A stretch of DNA of 64,000 nt, taken from NCBI GenBank assembly GCA_030248215.1, contig JASANG010000859.1:1-64000 (forward strand), read 5' to 3'. The position numbers and the translations under genes are program-made. The DNA comes from Enoplolaimus lenunculus. Its lineage: Eukaryota; Nematoda; Enoplea; Enoplida; Thoracostomopsidae. A model generated the notes under the pieces. That model saw only the letters and a list, made by a program, of their open reading frames with translations. It was not told where the DNA came from and did not search any database. Below, piece after piece: positions 32,715 through 44,154 of the stretch (position 1 is its first letter; each line of letters starts with the position of its first letter).

Positions 32715-32740
32715 GATAAATTTATATATAAATATCTGTA
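32715..32740 (+). promoter_or_regulatory. TATA-like candidate of the stomatin-like gene
   Basis: ATTTATATATAAATATC lies about 100 bases before the start codon. In such AT-rich DNA it could be chance. Confidence 0.25.
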
Positions 32741-32829
32741 TTTTATAAAAATAAGTTGTTTGCAAGAAGATATCAACTATCAACCATTATTACTTATCAA
32801 TTTTAAACCTAATTTACTGCTGTATTACA

Positions 32830-35800
32830 ATGCCAACAGACGCCGAAAACGAGCGGAAACATACACGACAAAAGTACGCGTATTCATCAATTGATTCAGG
32901 TAAAGGAAAATAATTTTGTTTCTATATTAACCCTTTATCACATGAATATTTTCTATTTACCCTGAGACCTACTTTTATGGTAGGATTCGAACTTCAGTGA
33001 CTGGAGTGGAAGGCGTATACGATCACCACTCAGCTATGGGAGCTTGACGCTCGAGCTCGAGGGGGCTCTCACGTCTTGTGGTGATTTAGTACTGTGTATA
33101 CGTGTTACAATTGTTAAACATTGTGCGATATATATTATTTAACGTATACACTGCGCTGAGTTGCCTATGTATAGCTCAATGTGAGAAGGGGTTAAACAAT
33201 AAATCTGTTAATATTGCAGTGCCAAATATTATATAAGGTACACCGGAAAGTTATGGGATAAATAAGTAAATAGATTAAATATGGCTCATTTTCCAAATAC
33301 CGGTAAGCTCAAAAGTACGTTTATTCCTAAACTGATCTTGACAAAGTTGCCAGTTTTTTTCGATATATTAATTTTTACAAGCACAATACTTAATGCAGTG
33401 CCGGAGGAGACAGGGGTGGCGGCTCCCTCCAAACTTCAGGTTGGTGCCCCAAAATTCGCGAGCGAAGCGAGTGAGAAGCCAGATGCATTTTAAAACTTCG
33501 GAAGTTTTACGTCGTATAATATTTCTCACATGCAGTTTTGTGCACAGTACGTCACAGTCAAGCTAACTGCGCTAGCCGTAGCCCGCTCACCTTGCTATGG
33601 TGTCTAATGTTTTCAGAAGGGCTTACAAAAGTTTTTAAGAGTTAATATACAGACAGTATAGATTAACATACACCCGGTTTCGGTTGGATTTAGGCTGTCT
33701 TCATTTGTATTTTAGCTGGTGAATCAGGAGATTTTGATTTTGTCGGATGGATACTTGTTGCAATTTCATGGCTGATTTTACTTGCCACAGTTCCGCTTTC
33801 GCTGTGCCTGTCGCTAAAGGTATGTCAATGGTTCATTTTGTATTACACGGGGCTGTATTTTTTTGTTAAGTATTCAGAATTTTTGCGTTTAGGAGCCTTG
33901 CTTTTGTAACGTATGAACAGCGTAGCACCAAGCCACAGTTAGCAATAGGTATTTGAAGACACGAACGAATACAGCTACGAATCTCGCAATCCGCATCGCA
34001 GTTGGATGGATCAAACACAAGAAGAAATACTTTAATGTTGAAGGTGACTTTTGATTGGCTACAAAATTTCACGGTTTATCATCAACTGGTGATAGGTGCT
34101 ACGCACATTTGAGAATGCAGATATAAAAAACAGTGCTTTTCCCGCAGATGGCGATTTTAAAAAAATGTCAATACCGAATAAGAGGCTTACTAATCATTAA
34201 GCAATCATGAAAAACGTTTAAAATCCAAATTCGATAAAGTTTTCGCTTGTTTTCAGGTTGTTCAAGAATACGAGCGAGCTGTTATATTTAGGCTGGGAAA
34301 GTTACTTCCAGGCGGTGCCAAAGGTCCAGGTACTAGCAAAAATTATTACTGTCGATATAGTTTCAACAAATTTTACAAATAAATTTTGCTAGAAACAACA
34401 AAATTTCAAACCCAGCTAAATAGAGCACGAGTCGCACCTCGCTAGAAATAAAACAGACAATAGCGTACGCTTTCCGCCTCAAACTTAAAAGTTTGCCGCG
34501 GGTAAAAACTGTGAACATTTTACCCGCGTGATGAAAATCGTGACTCGCGGGTATACCCGAGCCTGAAATTGTTTACCCGACCCGCGATTATCCGCGGGTA
34601 ATGTCCCACTCTGATTGGAATATGACAAACCAATTTTTCGTTTACAATATTTTGCCATCTTCTTTGTCAATTTAACTGGATATTCGAGTAATCACATCAA
34701 CGTACTTTGGAAAACTTTATTCTACTAGGCTGTTAGTTAATATCCTAAACCTTAAATAATAGTTTAAGATTTTTAGAATTATTAATTTTTATTCAAATCA
34801 TTCAGGTTTATAATATTTTGAATTATCAAATTTTCTGCGACATTTCCAACAAAAATAATTTTTTTCATTTCTAACCTAACGTGATTTCTTGTATTCTAAC
34901 TTGTACCATGTTTTGCAGGGATATTCTTTATTCTGCCATGTACAGACTCATACCGCAAGTGTGATTTGCGTGTTGTGTCATTTGATGTTCCGCCTCAGGA
35001 AGTAGGTTGACGGTTTTCACAAGGTGTGGATGCAACACTTGCAAAATTACAATCCGATTCTCATAATGCGGGGTTCCCGTTATAACCGGAGCAGCTTGGG
35101 ACACGTTTGTCCCAATTAGACTATTGGTAGCATTTTGCCTGCTTGTAGACCCCATATCGTATTCAAAAATTTGCATTTGTTTGCTATTATCATGTGCAGG
35201 TCACCTTTTGTTCTTCAATATCATATGATATTCGAGGTATTGTCTGCGAATATCATATGATTCGTTTTCAAATGTGTGCATGCTTGAGGTAACATACCCA
35301 AATTGTACTGCGAAATATCAAATGATACTAGAATGTGAAATTTGAATTTTTGAATTATGAAGCTGGGGTTGTTAATAGCAATTTCGTGTCGGAAACGATT
35401 TGCAAGCGTGTATTTGGTATTTAAGCTCAACAGTGCCTCTGACGTTCCACTTCCATTCCTTTATTAGCACCCAAAAAATACACTGTCCCGCTGAATACGA
35501 GTTCGTTGAAATTGTGGAATATCATATGATATTCGCATAAATGTCATCTACACATTCATCATTTGCGGGTTTATAAGCTAACGTCATATGACATTCGAGT
35601 TTTGTTTGCTGACTCGATATAAGAGTTCAAATCTTAACGTTGACGTCGAATCAACATGGGACAAACCGTGACCCGCCTGCTCCGGTTATAATGTGAATCC
35701 CGCATAAGTTTTATTATTTACTACAAAGCGCGTTTTGGATCGCTTGCTGGCGAAATTTACAAAGCATGTGTACCATTTTTCATGTTAACTTTGTGTTATG

Positions 35801-38299
35801 TACCAAATATGAGCCCACAGCCAGAGGGCAGTCAGGGCTACTGACCTCGCTGGCATATTAATTTTGGCCACCCTAGAAAAGCTTTTCCTTGCAAATTATC
35901 ACAAAACCCTTGTATGCCCATCCTAAAAATATTTCATCTACAACGGTTAATTTCCATGAGGTTATTCCAGGTTTTGCTAATACAGGTAAACTACGATTAC
36001 CATTTCAGATTTTATCCAAGGATTCGGTTACTGTTGCAGTTGACGCAGTGATCTATTTTCGTATTAGCAATGCGACTGTATCGATAACGAATGTTGAAGA
36101 CGCAGGCCGGAGTACAAAATTGCTCGCGCAAACAACACTGCGAAACATACTGGGCACTAAAACGCTTGCTGAAATGTTGTCAGATCGGGAGCATATTTCA
36201 CATCAAATGCAGGTTAAACGATAGTCAGTGGCATTTGTGCGATTTTAAAAAGGGGATACGTAAATTACAATTTCTCAAAATCCCAACTTTCAGCAATGTA
36301 TCTGCGGATTCTGGAAGAGACCTGTTAGTAACATTTGCTTATTTGTCTATATGTAGTGCAACCGGATACCAATAACTGGCGGAGCAGGAGCCGCAGCCGA
36401 ATAATCAAATATCCGGCCGGAGCGGGAGCCGGATCCGGTTAGCTTGCATACCTTTATTCCGTGGTTTAACGTACCCAAAGTGTTTACGTGACAAAGTTTA
36501 ACATCTCACGCTGATGCATTTTTAACACTTTAACAACGACCCTATTATACTATTCTGTATTTTGTAGCGTTGCGTTCAATTGAAATATTCGTTTAGCCCA
36601 TGTTCCTTTTAAGGGCATCCAGTTTTCCGTAGGTACTATAAAGCAGAGGGGGCTAAGGTCAGGGATGATGTTTCGGTTTCAGTCTCTGCAAGTCTCGGTC
36701 TCTTGAGTCTCGGTGGTTTGAAACCGACGCCAGAAGTCGAGAATTCAGTATATGCTAGTAGACCTGTATAAAGCACAGACAATATTTCGAATATCACATG
36801 ATACTGCAGTACCACCATGTAAATGTCACATCAATATAAAAGACAAGACAATTCAAATTTTTTGAATTTGATATCGAATCAACTAGCCGACAAAATGTTA
36901 CGCGCTATTGTAATAGAGACCAAACACGTTCCCCGCTGCCCCAGTTATAACGTGAACCCCGCATTAGAAGTGTTTCAATTTTTGTAACATGGTCTAGTTG
37001 TCGTGAGTTCAAAGCCAGATTTACTATGCAGAACACACAAGGTTTACAATCAGTTAAGGAACAAGCAACATGCATTAAACAGAATTAGTGATTTTATGAA
37101 ATGTTCAAGACTTTTTACGGTTTATTCTGAAATTATCACGACTGACTCCAGCTTGTAATTTATTAATAATATATTATGAGTAAAACTTACAAACAATTTC
37201 GGGCAATTATGCTTCAGAGTGTAAATTCTATTCAACCTACTGGACAGATTTGTTAGCGAATTTTAACCCTCTCAGTCCAAGTATGAATAATGTTAATTTT
37301 TGAACAATTTATATTTTTAGACTACTCTCGACGAAGCGACCGATCCGTGGGGAGTCAAAGTTGAACGCGTTGAAGTGAAAGACGTTCGACTACCAATTCA
37401 ACTTCAAAGAGCAATGGCTGCGGAAGCTGAAGCTGCGCGAGAAGCTAGAGCCAAGGTTAGTTTGGGACCCAGTTCCTGCATTCGCGCTTCATAGCTTAAT
37501 TTGCTACGCCTTAGACGCTATATTCTAATGTTGTTAAGCTTCAAAAAAGTTAAGTAAGATGAACTTTAAAAAATTTTCCAGACTTCAGCGGTGTTAAATT
37601 AACCTTAGGAATTATTTCGCACGGTGTATATAATCGGATACCCGTTTCCAGTAAAAAACGGTGTTCATTTTCGTTTCCGTTTCCGCTTTCAAACCTATAG
37701 ACTTCTCTATCCGTTTTTCGTTATTATGGATCACTATTTGTTTTCGTTATTTTTTAGTAACCGCTGACACCCTGTATATTTTTCAAACATACTCCACGAC
37801 TAAAATATTGTAGACCAATACGTTTGACCAAAAATTATCACAAAAAATCATTTCTATTTAAACATCAATCAGTAAAGTTAAATAGGTTATCGCTGCGGAA
37901 GGCGAACAACAAGCGAGTCAAGCGTTGAAAGACGCCGCGGACGTAATTGCACAAAACCCTGCCGCACTGCAACTGCGGTACTTACAAACATTGAATACAA
38001 TATCGGCAGAGAAAAATTCAACCATTATATTTCCGCTTCCACTTGACGTTGTCACAACGTTTGTGAACGATTTGAGAAAAAATTCAAAATTTCAAGACGC
38101 CACAAATCCTTTGCTGCCAAAATTTGACCGAAAAACATCAGACAATCGAAGCGGATCTCACGAACACGTCAGCCAAGATGGACTAATGTACATCGAGGAT
38201 GACTATGAAGATATGTCTAATGCTAAACATGACCAAACTGACGCGCAAATGGTAAAAATTTCAAAAAGTTTAATTGATGTTAAAGCTGACTTATATTAG
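32830..38299 (+). CDS. STOM: Stomatin/podocin-family (SPFH) membrane protein, seven exons
   Basis: Exons lie at 32830-32899, 33716-33819, 34257-34329, 34919-35001, 36009-36212, 37321-37455 and 37886-38299, with GT-AG borders and consistent phases. The product is 360 residues. Residues 1-33 are polar; 34-57 form the membrane hairpin ([19 protein letters not shown]) with the conserved Pro50. The SPFH domain runs from [20 protein letters not shown] through [17 protein letters not shown] and [14 protein letters not shown] to [20 protein letters not shown]. Cys90 corresponds to a palmitoylated Cys of human stomatin. The helix AAEAEAARE and block [13 protein letters not shown] complete the family core. 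Stomatins form oligomeric rings on the inner membrane face and modulate ion channels. An acidic, low-complexity tail of about 80 residues after FPLPLD exceeds human stomatin (288 residues); long tails occur in podocin and MEC-2. Orthology within the family is unresolved. Confidence 0.96.
32931..33191 (-). mobile_element. TTAA/tRNA MITE, family 2, in stomatin intron 1
   Basis: CCCTTTATCACATGAA and GTGAGAAGGGG are the ends, each bordered by TTAA (32927-32930, 33192-33195), the piggyBac-type target. On the minus strand it carries an A box (33020-33036, TAGCTGAGTGGTGATCG) and a B box (32983-32995, GAAGTTCGAATCC). It lies 31 bases after the exon 1 donor, antisense to the host gene. Confidence 0.82.
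34480..34612. mobile_element. CCCGCGGGTA repeat, stomatin intron 3
   Basis: GTTTGCCGCGGGTAAAAACT, ACTCGCGGGTATACCCGAGC and CCGCGGGTAATGTCCCACTC are repeated CGCGGGTA motifs of a MITE type seen also near 45985 and 57545. Borders are approximate. Confidence 0.45.
35067..35704. mobile_element. Harbinger-like MITE, family 4, in stomatin intron 4
   Basis: TGCGGGGTTCCCGTTATAAC and the inverse end GGTTATAATGTGAATCCCGC plus A are each bordered by TAA. The left end is 65 bases past the exon 4 donor. It holds the ATATCATATGATATTCG palindromes. Confidence 0.87.
36356..36640. mobile_element. hAT-like family 7 fragment, stomatin intron 5
   Basis: GTGCAACCGGATACC with GGAGCCGG blocks is a family 7 end, followed by the family's sub-terminal block (TTTATTCCGTGGTTTAACGT ... 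TTAAGGGCATCCAGTTTTCC). The other end is missing. Confidence 0.55.
36770..36963. mobile_element. Harbinger-like family 4 fragment, stomatin intron 5
   Basis: The right end CAGTTATAACGTGAACCCCG plus CA, followed by TTA, is present with an internal GAATATCACATGATACTG block. The left end is missing. Confidence 0.6.
37620..37774. mobile_element. hAT-like family 8 short copy, stomatin intron 6
   Basis: CACGGTGTATATAATCGGAT and the inverted GTAACCGCTGACACCCTG enclose GTTTCCGTTTCCG blocks in 155 bases. No clear 8-bp duplication is seen. Confidence 0.55.
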
Positions 38300-39040
38300 C
38301 TTATACGACGACTGCATTGTAGAAATGAACCTTTTCCCGCATGATTATCCGTATTTTATCTGAGATCTACATTTCATGCTAGAGTCGTCTCGGCTTTTGG
38401 TGTCTTTGCAGACTGGATCGCCTCGATCTAGAAATTGTCGACGGCCTGGTTCGTTTAATGTTGCGTTCCGGACCGGTCCGAAGCTTAGTCCACAGTGCAA
38501 GTATTTGGTGGTCAGGTCCACATCAGTTTGTGGTTTCCAGCTCACTTTGCTTATAGTGTTAAGCTTAGGCTCAGGCTGACTTAGGCTCAGACTCATAATC
38601 AGGTTTAGGCTTACGTTTCAGAAAGGTCTTGACCAAACCTATGCCAAAACATGAGCCTAAAATGTTGTCTAAACATTTGCGTAAGCTAAAGCGTGATCTG
38701 TAATGTTAAGTGTGGGGAAACGCGGAAGTATACAAGAGCCGAGCCTCCTTGTCAGTGGTACATTTGTCTTCATTTCCGGTTGCATACAAACGATGCCCAT
38801 ACGATCATTTACCCTGTTGTTCTATTCGTACTAAACCTTGATGCAGTGTTTGCATTTTCCGCAGTGATAAATAAGGCAGTGAGCGTTACCGTATTCTGAC
38901 AAGCATCCGTTAAAATAGGACGTCACAGTAAATGAATTATCATGGTTGAACAACAGTTATTTTGTTTTTAATTTAAATAATGTAAATATTATCCCACGCG
39001 CCTACGTACATCCTCCTATTAGTCTTATAGTAATTCTCTA
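38300..39040. other. 3' flank of the stomatin-like gene with a decayed family 3 relic
   Basis: TTAAGCTTAGGCTCAGGCTG and further AGGCTTA units near 38555-38690 are remnants of a TTAGGC core. No polyadenylation signal can be assigned with confidence. Confidence 0.35.
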
Positions 39041-39768
39041 AAACCCTATTCGCACGCGCAAGTTTTTGCAGCAAGAGCTCACAACTGCAAACTTGCAAAT
39101 TTGCAGTTTCAAGTATTTGCAAAGAAATATCATTTTCATTCTGAGCCTTAACATGAATTTATATGAATAATGTGCAAACTACTGGAATAAATACTAACCG
39201 TAAGCTTGATTATAGATTAATTCGACTTGGATTGCTATTTTATATATGTATAATTTCTTTGCATATATTCATCATGAATAAATTGCAGCTACAAGTTCTC
39301 GGAATGGATTTTAGAACAAAACTTGTAGCTGCAAGTTTAGCTGCAATAAAAATTTCACGCGCAGCTAAGGCTTTACTCGAAATTTCTTGTCTTGAATCCG
39401 CTTTCAAGCCTACAATTTCTGTTTAGCGCTCAAGATGTAAAACTAGTCCAGTCAGCCTGGCCATAAACTGCGAAATAGCAAACAAGTTTGATATTTCAAT
39501 TAATTCAAGATCCTTAAATAAATAAAAAAGTCTGAATTAATTCTAAAGCGCTCAATCACTTGTCTTCCGATTACCCAATGAAAATACACGTGCAAGAAAT
39601 TCAAGCAACTTGCTACTGCGTTCACACACGCGAATTAATTTAATAGCATGAATTCCGGTGAATAATTTGCAGCTGCACGAACTTTATAGATGTTTTGTGC
39701 TGATCTGGTACATGCAAGTTACACGTGTAAGTTTTTGCTGCAAAAAATTTGCATGTGTGAATAGGGCT
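39041..39768. mobile_element. TGCAAGTT hairpin MITE, family 6, expanded copy
   Basis: The left end ACCCTATTCGCACGCGCAAG and the right end TTTGCATGTGTGAATAGGGC are inverse. Internal CAGCTACAAG and TTGCAGCTGCA palindromes repeat. At about 730 bases it is more than twice the usual length. Confidence 0.6.
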
Positions 39769-40420
39769 TCAGACCTATTCACACATGCAAGTTTTGTAGC
39801 GAAAACTCGTTACTGCAACTTGCGCGAGTTTCTTGCAGCTGCAAGTATGTGCAAGAAAACATAATTTTCAATTTGAATAATAATGCTAATTTAAATCAAT
39901 AATTTCAAAACGACTGCTATAAATGTCAAGCATAAGCTATGACTTCAGTTCAGCCAATGATGATGAATTAATTTGACTCGCAAGGCTATTCATGACTATG
40001 GATTAATTCTTGGCGTAAATTCATAGTGAATAATTTGCAGCTGCAAGTTCTTAGAATGAAGTTAATCGGCAAGAAACGTTCACGCGTAAAAGGAGGCTAT
40101 GCTTGAATCTTCTTGACTTGACAACGCTTTCAAACCTGTAGGATTCCTATTAAGTGCTGAATAATGAAAAACAAGCCCACTCTCAATTGGCGTACTTACT
40201 TAGACTGCGAAATATCAAACAAGTTTGATATTTGAATTATTCAAGCTTCTTGAATAAATTCAAAAAGTGTGAATTAGTTCAGATGCACTCAACAACATGT
40301 CTTTCCTCAAAATGCAGGTGCAAAAAATTCTAGCGACTTGCAACTGCGTTTACACGTGTGAATTAAACGTAAAAGCACAAATTCCAGGGAATAGTAGGCA
40401 CCTGCAATTCTACAGCCTGT
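39769..40420. mobile_element. TGCAAGTT hairpin MITE, family 6, adjacent copy
   Basis: GACCTATTCACACATGCAAG starts directly after the previous copy, and TTGCAGCTGCAAGT blocks follow. The right end is lost near 40420. Confidence 0.5.
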
Positions 40421-40539
40421 GAAAAAAACTTTTTTCAAATTTTTCCAGTAACTTCAAGGCGATATATTTCCCTGTTTCACTCGGTCCTGTTCAGAAAACG
40501 TAACCTTGCGTTTTCTGTTCAGGTTAAAAAGGAGGTGAG

Positions 40540-40753
40540 AGCGAAAATGTCTTTGCAACCATTAACTTATGTTGGAACGTTTTTCTGTGGTATTATAAAA
40601 GAGTAAGCTTAAGCTTTAGACTAATTTTTTTGCTTGGTTTAGGCTTATGCTTAGGCTTAGGCTTAAGAATATGCTCATCCTTTTGCTTAGGCTTAGGCTT
40701 AGGCTTAGGAATATGCTTATAATACTGTTCCGCCCATGTTCTTTACATTGGCC
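40540..40753. mobile_element. TTAGGC-core MITE, family 3
   Basis: TGGAACGTTTTTCTGTGGTA, GAGTAAGCTTAAGCTTTAGA, a CTTAGG array and the right end CCGCCCATGTTCTTTACATT plus GGCC follow the family order. The outermost left repeat is decayed. Confidence 0.65.
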
Positions 40754-40759
40754 GAAGTC

Positions 40760-41926
40760 ATAATGAATAAATTTACCTTGCTTGAACTCGCTGCACTGAT
40801 TTTTAAAAAGTTTAAAATTTTTACAAGCGGCATATAACGTAAGATTATTCGTGAACATTTAGTTACAAATGCCTTACACGAACCACATGTGGTAGTGATT
40901 ACAGGTGCGCTTCTTTTACACAAATGTCTCTTATATATGAATGTGAACGGTGAGTCGGTCAATGATGCTATTTTCGGTCAAATTATTGTAAACTCAAATG
41001 TCATTTGAAAACCGGCCAATGTTTCTTTATTGTTTTTCCGTTATCCAACCCTGCCAGTCGGTGGTTGTTCCAAAATGTTCGAGATTTTAGAAAATTTTTG
41101 TATATTTGAGCTTCTCATGACCGTCGCGCTTGATCATTTTACGTCTAAATTTTTGATTTCTGAAAAAATCGATTCGCATAGTGTGAAAACAATGCGTGAA
41201 GCGTAAATTGACACGAACCAATAGGTGCATGCTCGGCTCAGGTTTCAAATTATACTCAACCGTAGGTTTGGACTCATGCTTAAGCGTGATGAGAAACCGT
41301 GCAAAAGAGCTAAGTTCGACTTTGAGTATCAGCTACCCTTGAGCAAGATGTTTACTCACTTAAATTTAAACAATTATTACTGTCGATTGATTTGCGTAAC
41401 CTCCAACCGACTTTCTACTTCTTCCATAAAATGTAGCGAAGCGGGCATTGCACGCAACTTCCGCGAACAGATCGTTCCTAACTAAGTGTCGGGTCCGTAG
41501 CGAGAGTTAGGCCAGGAGGTTCAGCTCTTTGTAACAATTCCCTCCCTCGATAATTTACAACCTTGGTTGTAAGTCATAAAACCCTCGTGTATCCCTCTTC
41601 AAAAATGATGAGTCGCGCTAGAAAGGTGAGCCCGATATGGTCCACGCGCGTAATTTTAATTCAATCTAATTTAGCATAAAATGAAATCGATAACTGGTTT
41701 CTTTGGGACACCAAATATCCTTTAGAAAAATGTTTGGTTCAAAATTCACAGAAAAAGGCAACTGAACACTTTCGAAGACGTTTTGAAAACATAAATGCTG
41801 CGAATGACACAATTTGTCAAGTTTTGTTTTTGTAAAATTGCTTCTGCGCAAAGCTCGCTATGTCAATTGCTTTATATAAATTTTACTTCCTGGTTGCAGC
41901 GTTAACAATCAGAAGCTTCAATTATG
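40760..41926. other. No certain gene; repeat fragment at 41500-41660
   Basis: An 86-codon ORF at 41225 has no recognisable domain. AGGCCAGGAGGTTCAGCTCT and ACCTTGGTTGTAAGTCATAA near 41510-41580 belong to the GGGCGTAGCC repeat described at 41927. Confidence 0.3.
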
Positions 41927-42016
41927 ACACGGGCGTGTAGCCAAAAATTGACTAGGAGATTCAACCCCCTTGGGGGAACTTTTGTCATTCCTAGAAAATT
42001 GTCAAGCTTGCTTGTA

Positions 42017-42969
42017 CACACAAAATAAATAGTCTTGAAATTTCAAGATGTCAACTGTCTTAAATTTTCAAAACATAAATGTCTGGTATTTCTGATATTA
42101 ATAGCTTTAAGCAGCTTAGTAATTTGTGTCTGAAATGGTTAAAGCCCCATTCAAACGTGCTTAGTTTTTGCAGCGAGAACTCGCAGCTGCAACTTGCACA
42201 AAATACTTGCAGTTGCAAGTATTTTCATAGGAACATTCCGAGTGACCAATCAAACTGCAGGTGCAAGAAATTCAAGTGACTTGCAATTGCGTTCCCAGGT
42301 GTGAATTAAACAGCATGAATTCCAGTGAATAATTTGCAGCTGCAAGACCTTCAAAACTGCTTTGTGACCAAGCTTAGGCGTGCAAGTTGCACGTGCAAGT
42401 TTTTGCTCAAAAACTTGCACGTGAATAAATAGGGCTTAAAACATAAATGTGTTATAATCAAGAAATAGTTGTCTTATATTCAAGACTAATTTACTGATTG
42501 TTATGCATGTAAAAAAAGTCGCTCTGTTTATAACAGTAGTGTATATAAAAATCAAATTTCAAGAGCATTTCGGGTTAATCTCAGACTCCCTCCAACCTAA
42601 TTTTACGTCTTGGACATATCTTAAGCTGTAAAATTAGGGTATTTTGTTGAGCTTTAGTTCGAATTTTGAAGTTGTTTTATTGCAAAATCTTTGTCTTGTA
42701 ATTCAGACAAATTTGTTTTATATTTCAAAACCATCTGTCTTCCATTTCATAAACATTAGTCATCTAAATATTTGTCCTAATTGTTCATGAAACGAAGTCT
42801 TAAATTACAGACATTTAAGTCTGAAAACTTTTAGACCCATATATCTGAAAAATTTAACAAATAAAAGTCAGGAATTCAAGACATTTATACATGGAATTTG
42901 TATTAAGACATAATTGTCTTAAATTTCTGGCAAAAATTCTTGAATATATAAGACAATTTATTTTGTGTG
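42017..42969. mobile_element. TA-flanked MITE (CACACAAAATAAAT ends), middle shell
   Basis: CACACAAAATAAATAGTCTT and the inverse AAGACAATTTATTTTGTGTG are each bordered by TA (42015-42016, 42970-42971). The interior repeats GTCTTGAAATTTC-like and GTCTTAAATT-like motifs in both orientations. It is about 660 bases without the inner insertion. Confidence 0.7.
42143..42435. mobile_element. TGCAAGTT hairpin MITE, family 6, inner element
   Basis: AGCCCCATTCAAACGTGCTT and the inverse ACTTGCACGTGAATAAATAG plus GGC are flanked by TTAA on both sides (42139-42142, 42436-42439). This is the clearest copy of the family and fixes its target site. Confidence 0.75.
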
Positions 42970-43052
42970 TAAGTCATCAAAAACCCATGTATGCCCCATT
43001 TCAAACATGTTTAGTGCACCGTAGCAATGTAAACTGGCTACGGGCGTGGTAC

Positions 43053-43958
43053 GACACTGGTTTCGTCCTTAAATGTTTCCTCCACACATAATTATTGAAA
43101 TAACAAAAGAGACAAAAGCTGAGGCTTAAACTTTGCCTTGGGCTTCGGCTGCTAGCGTAGGAAAAAGACATATATAGCGTTGCGGAGAAAACCTTTTGAT
43201 GGATATCCAATTAGCAGTAGTATGAAAAAGTAAACGGGTACCGCAGTGGCAAACAAAGAACAATCCCGCAATTTTAACGAGACTAACAGGCTTAACGAAT
43301 GTATAATCAATTGTTGTAGCGTGAATGCAAACATGTTTTTAGGATTTTCAATTTTTTTGGGCAAAAATATTCTGCCTACTTAACAGTGTTTAGTTTTCTG
43401 CAACCTGCAGTATCATTGTAAAGTGGCAAAATTTGGCAGCTGGCTTAGCTTTGCTCTGTACGAGATGTACCAGCACGGCGTCACATTTCTTTCTGCACCC
43501 CGTATTGGAGATTGTCGACGACATATTTATTACAAGTACAGCTTCAAGGCAAAAATCTCCAATTTTGTTTTACACGGCATTTGCATGCGAAGAAACTCAT
43601 TGATTCTAGAAATGTTTCTCTGTCAAATGATTTGTCAGTCAAAAGCGCAACGTGCGCTGGGTACCATTCTTTTGTGTACAGAATGTGCCCAGTTGCATAC
43701 TTTTGTCTAAAAGAGCAATCATCTACTCTTTTTAATAGTGGGTATAAAAAGTAGTGTCTCAGAGTACGTAAAGTGTTTGCCTTCCGAGAGTAAATATAGG
43801 AATACTTTACAGTCACAATTTGATTTTGGAGTGACGACAATCAAAAGCATACCAAATTTTATTTTGCCATATAGTTTGTGCGTAAATTAATCACTCTCGG
43901 CAATGCTAACATACATTTATTTTTTGAAATATTTTTTTTCAAAACCATTTTGTTTTAC
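43053..43958. other. ORF-rich stretch without a recognised gene
   Basis: ORFs of 80-98 codons overlap on both strands between 43423 and 43840. None shows a domain I recognise, and no splice pattern singles one out. Confidence 0.25.
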
Positions 43959-44154
43959 GACCCATGTTACTTTAAGGGGCGTCCAGGTTTCGGGTGGGTC
44001 TATAAAATAGTAGGTTTAGATTTTAGATTACATTTTTTGCTTAGGCTTACGCTTAGTCTTAGATTTAGGCTTAGGAACTCAGTTTTGCAACACTTGGGCT
44101 TAGGCTTAGAAATACGTTTAATCTAGTGTTACGCCCCTTAAAGTAACATTGGCC
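43959..44154. mobile_element. TTAGGC-core MITE, family 3, subfamily with GTTACTTTAAGGGGCG ends
   Basis: It begins GACCCATGTTACTTTAAGGG and ends CCCTTAAAGTAACATTGGCC. The core is short (GCTTAGGCTTACGCTTAGTC). The same subfamily end is at 8214. Confidence 0.75.

Larger units (their letters stand above)
41927..43052. mobile_element. GGGCGTAGCC repeat element, outer shell of a triple nest
   Basis: ACACGGGCGTGTAGCCAAAA at the left and AAACTGGCTACGGGCGTGGT at the right are inverted ends. The halves are pulled apart by the element at 42017-42969. Uninterrupted copies of about 175 bases occur at 48127-48300 and 56150-56325. Confidence 0.55.
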
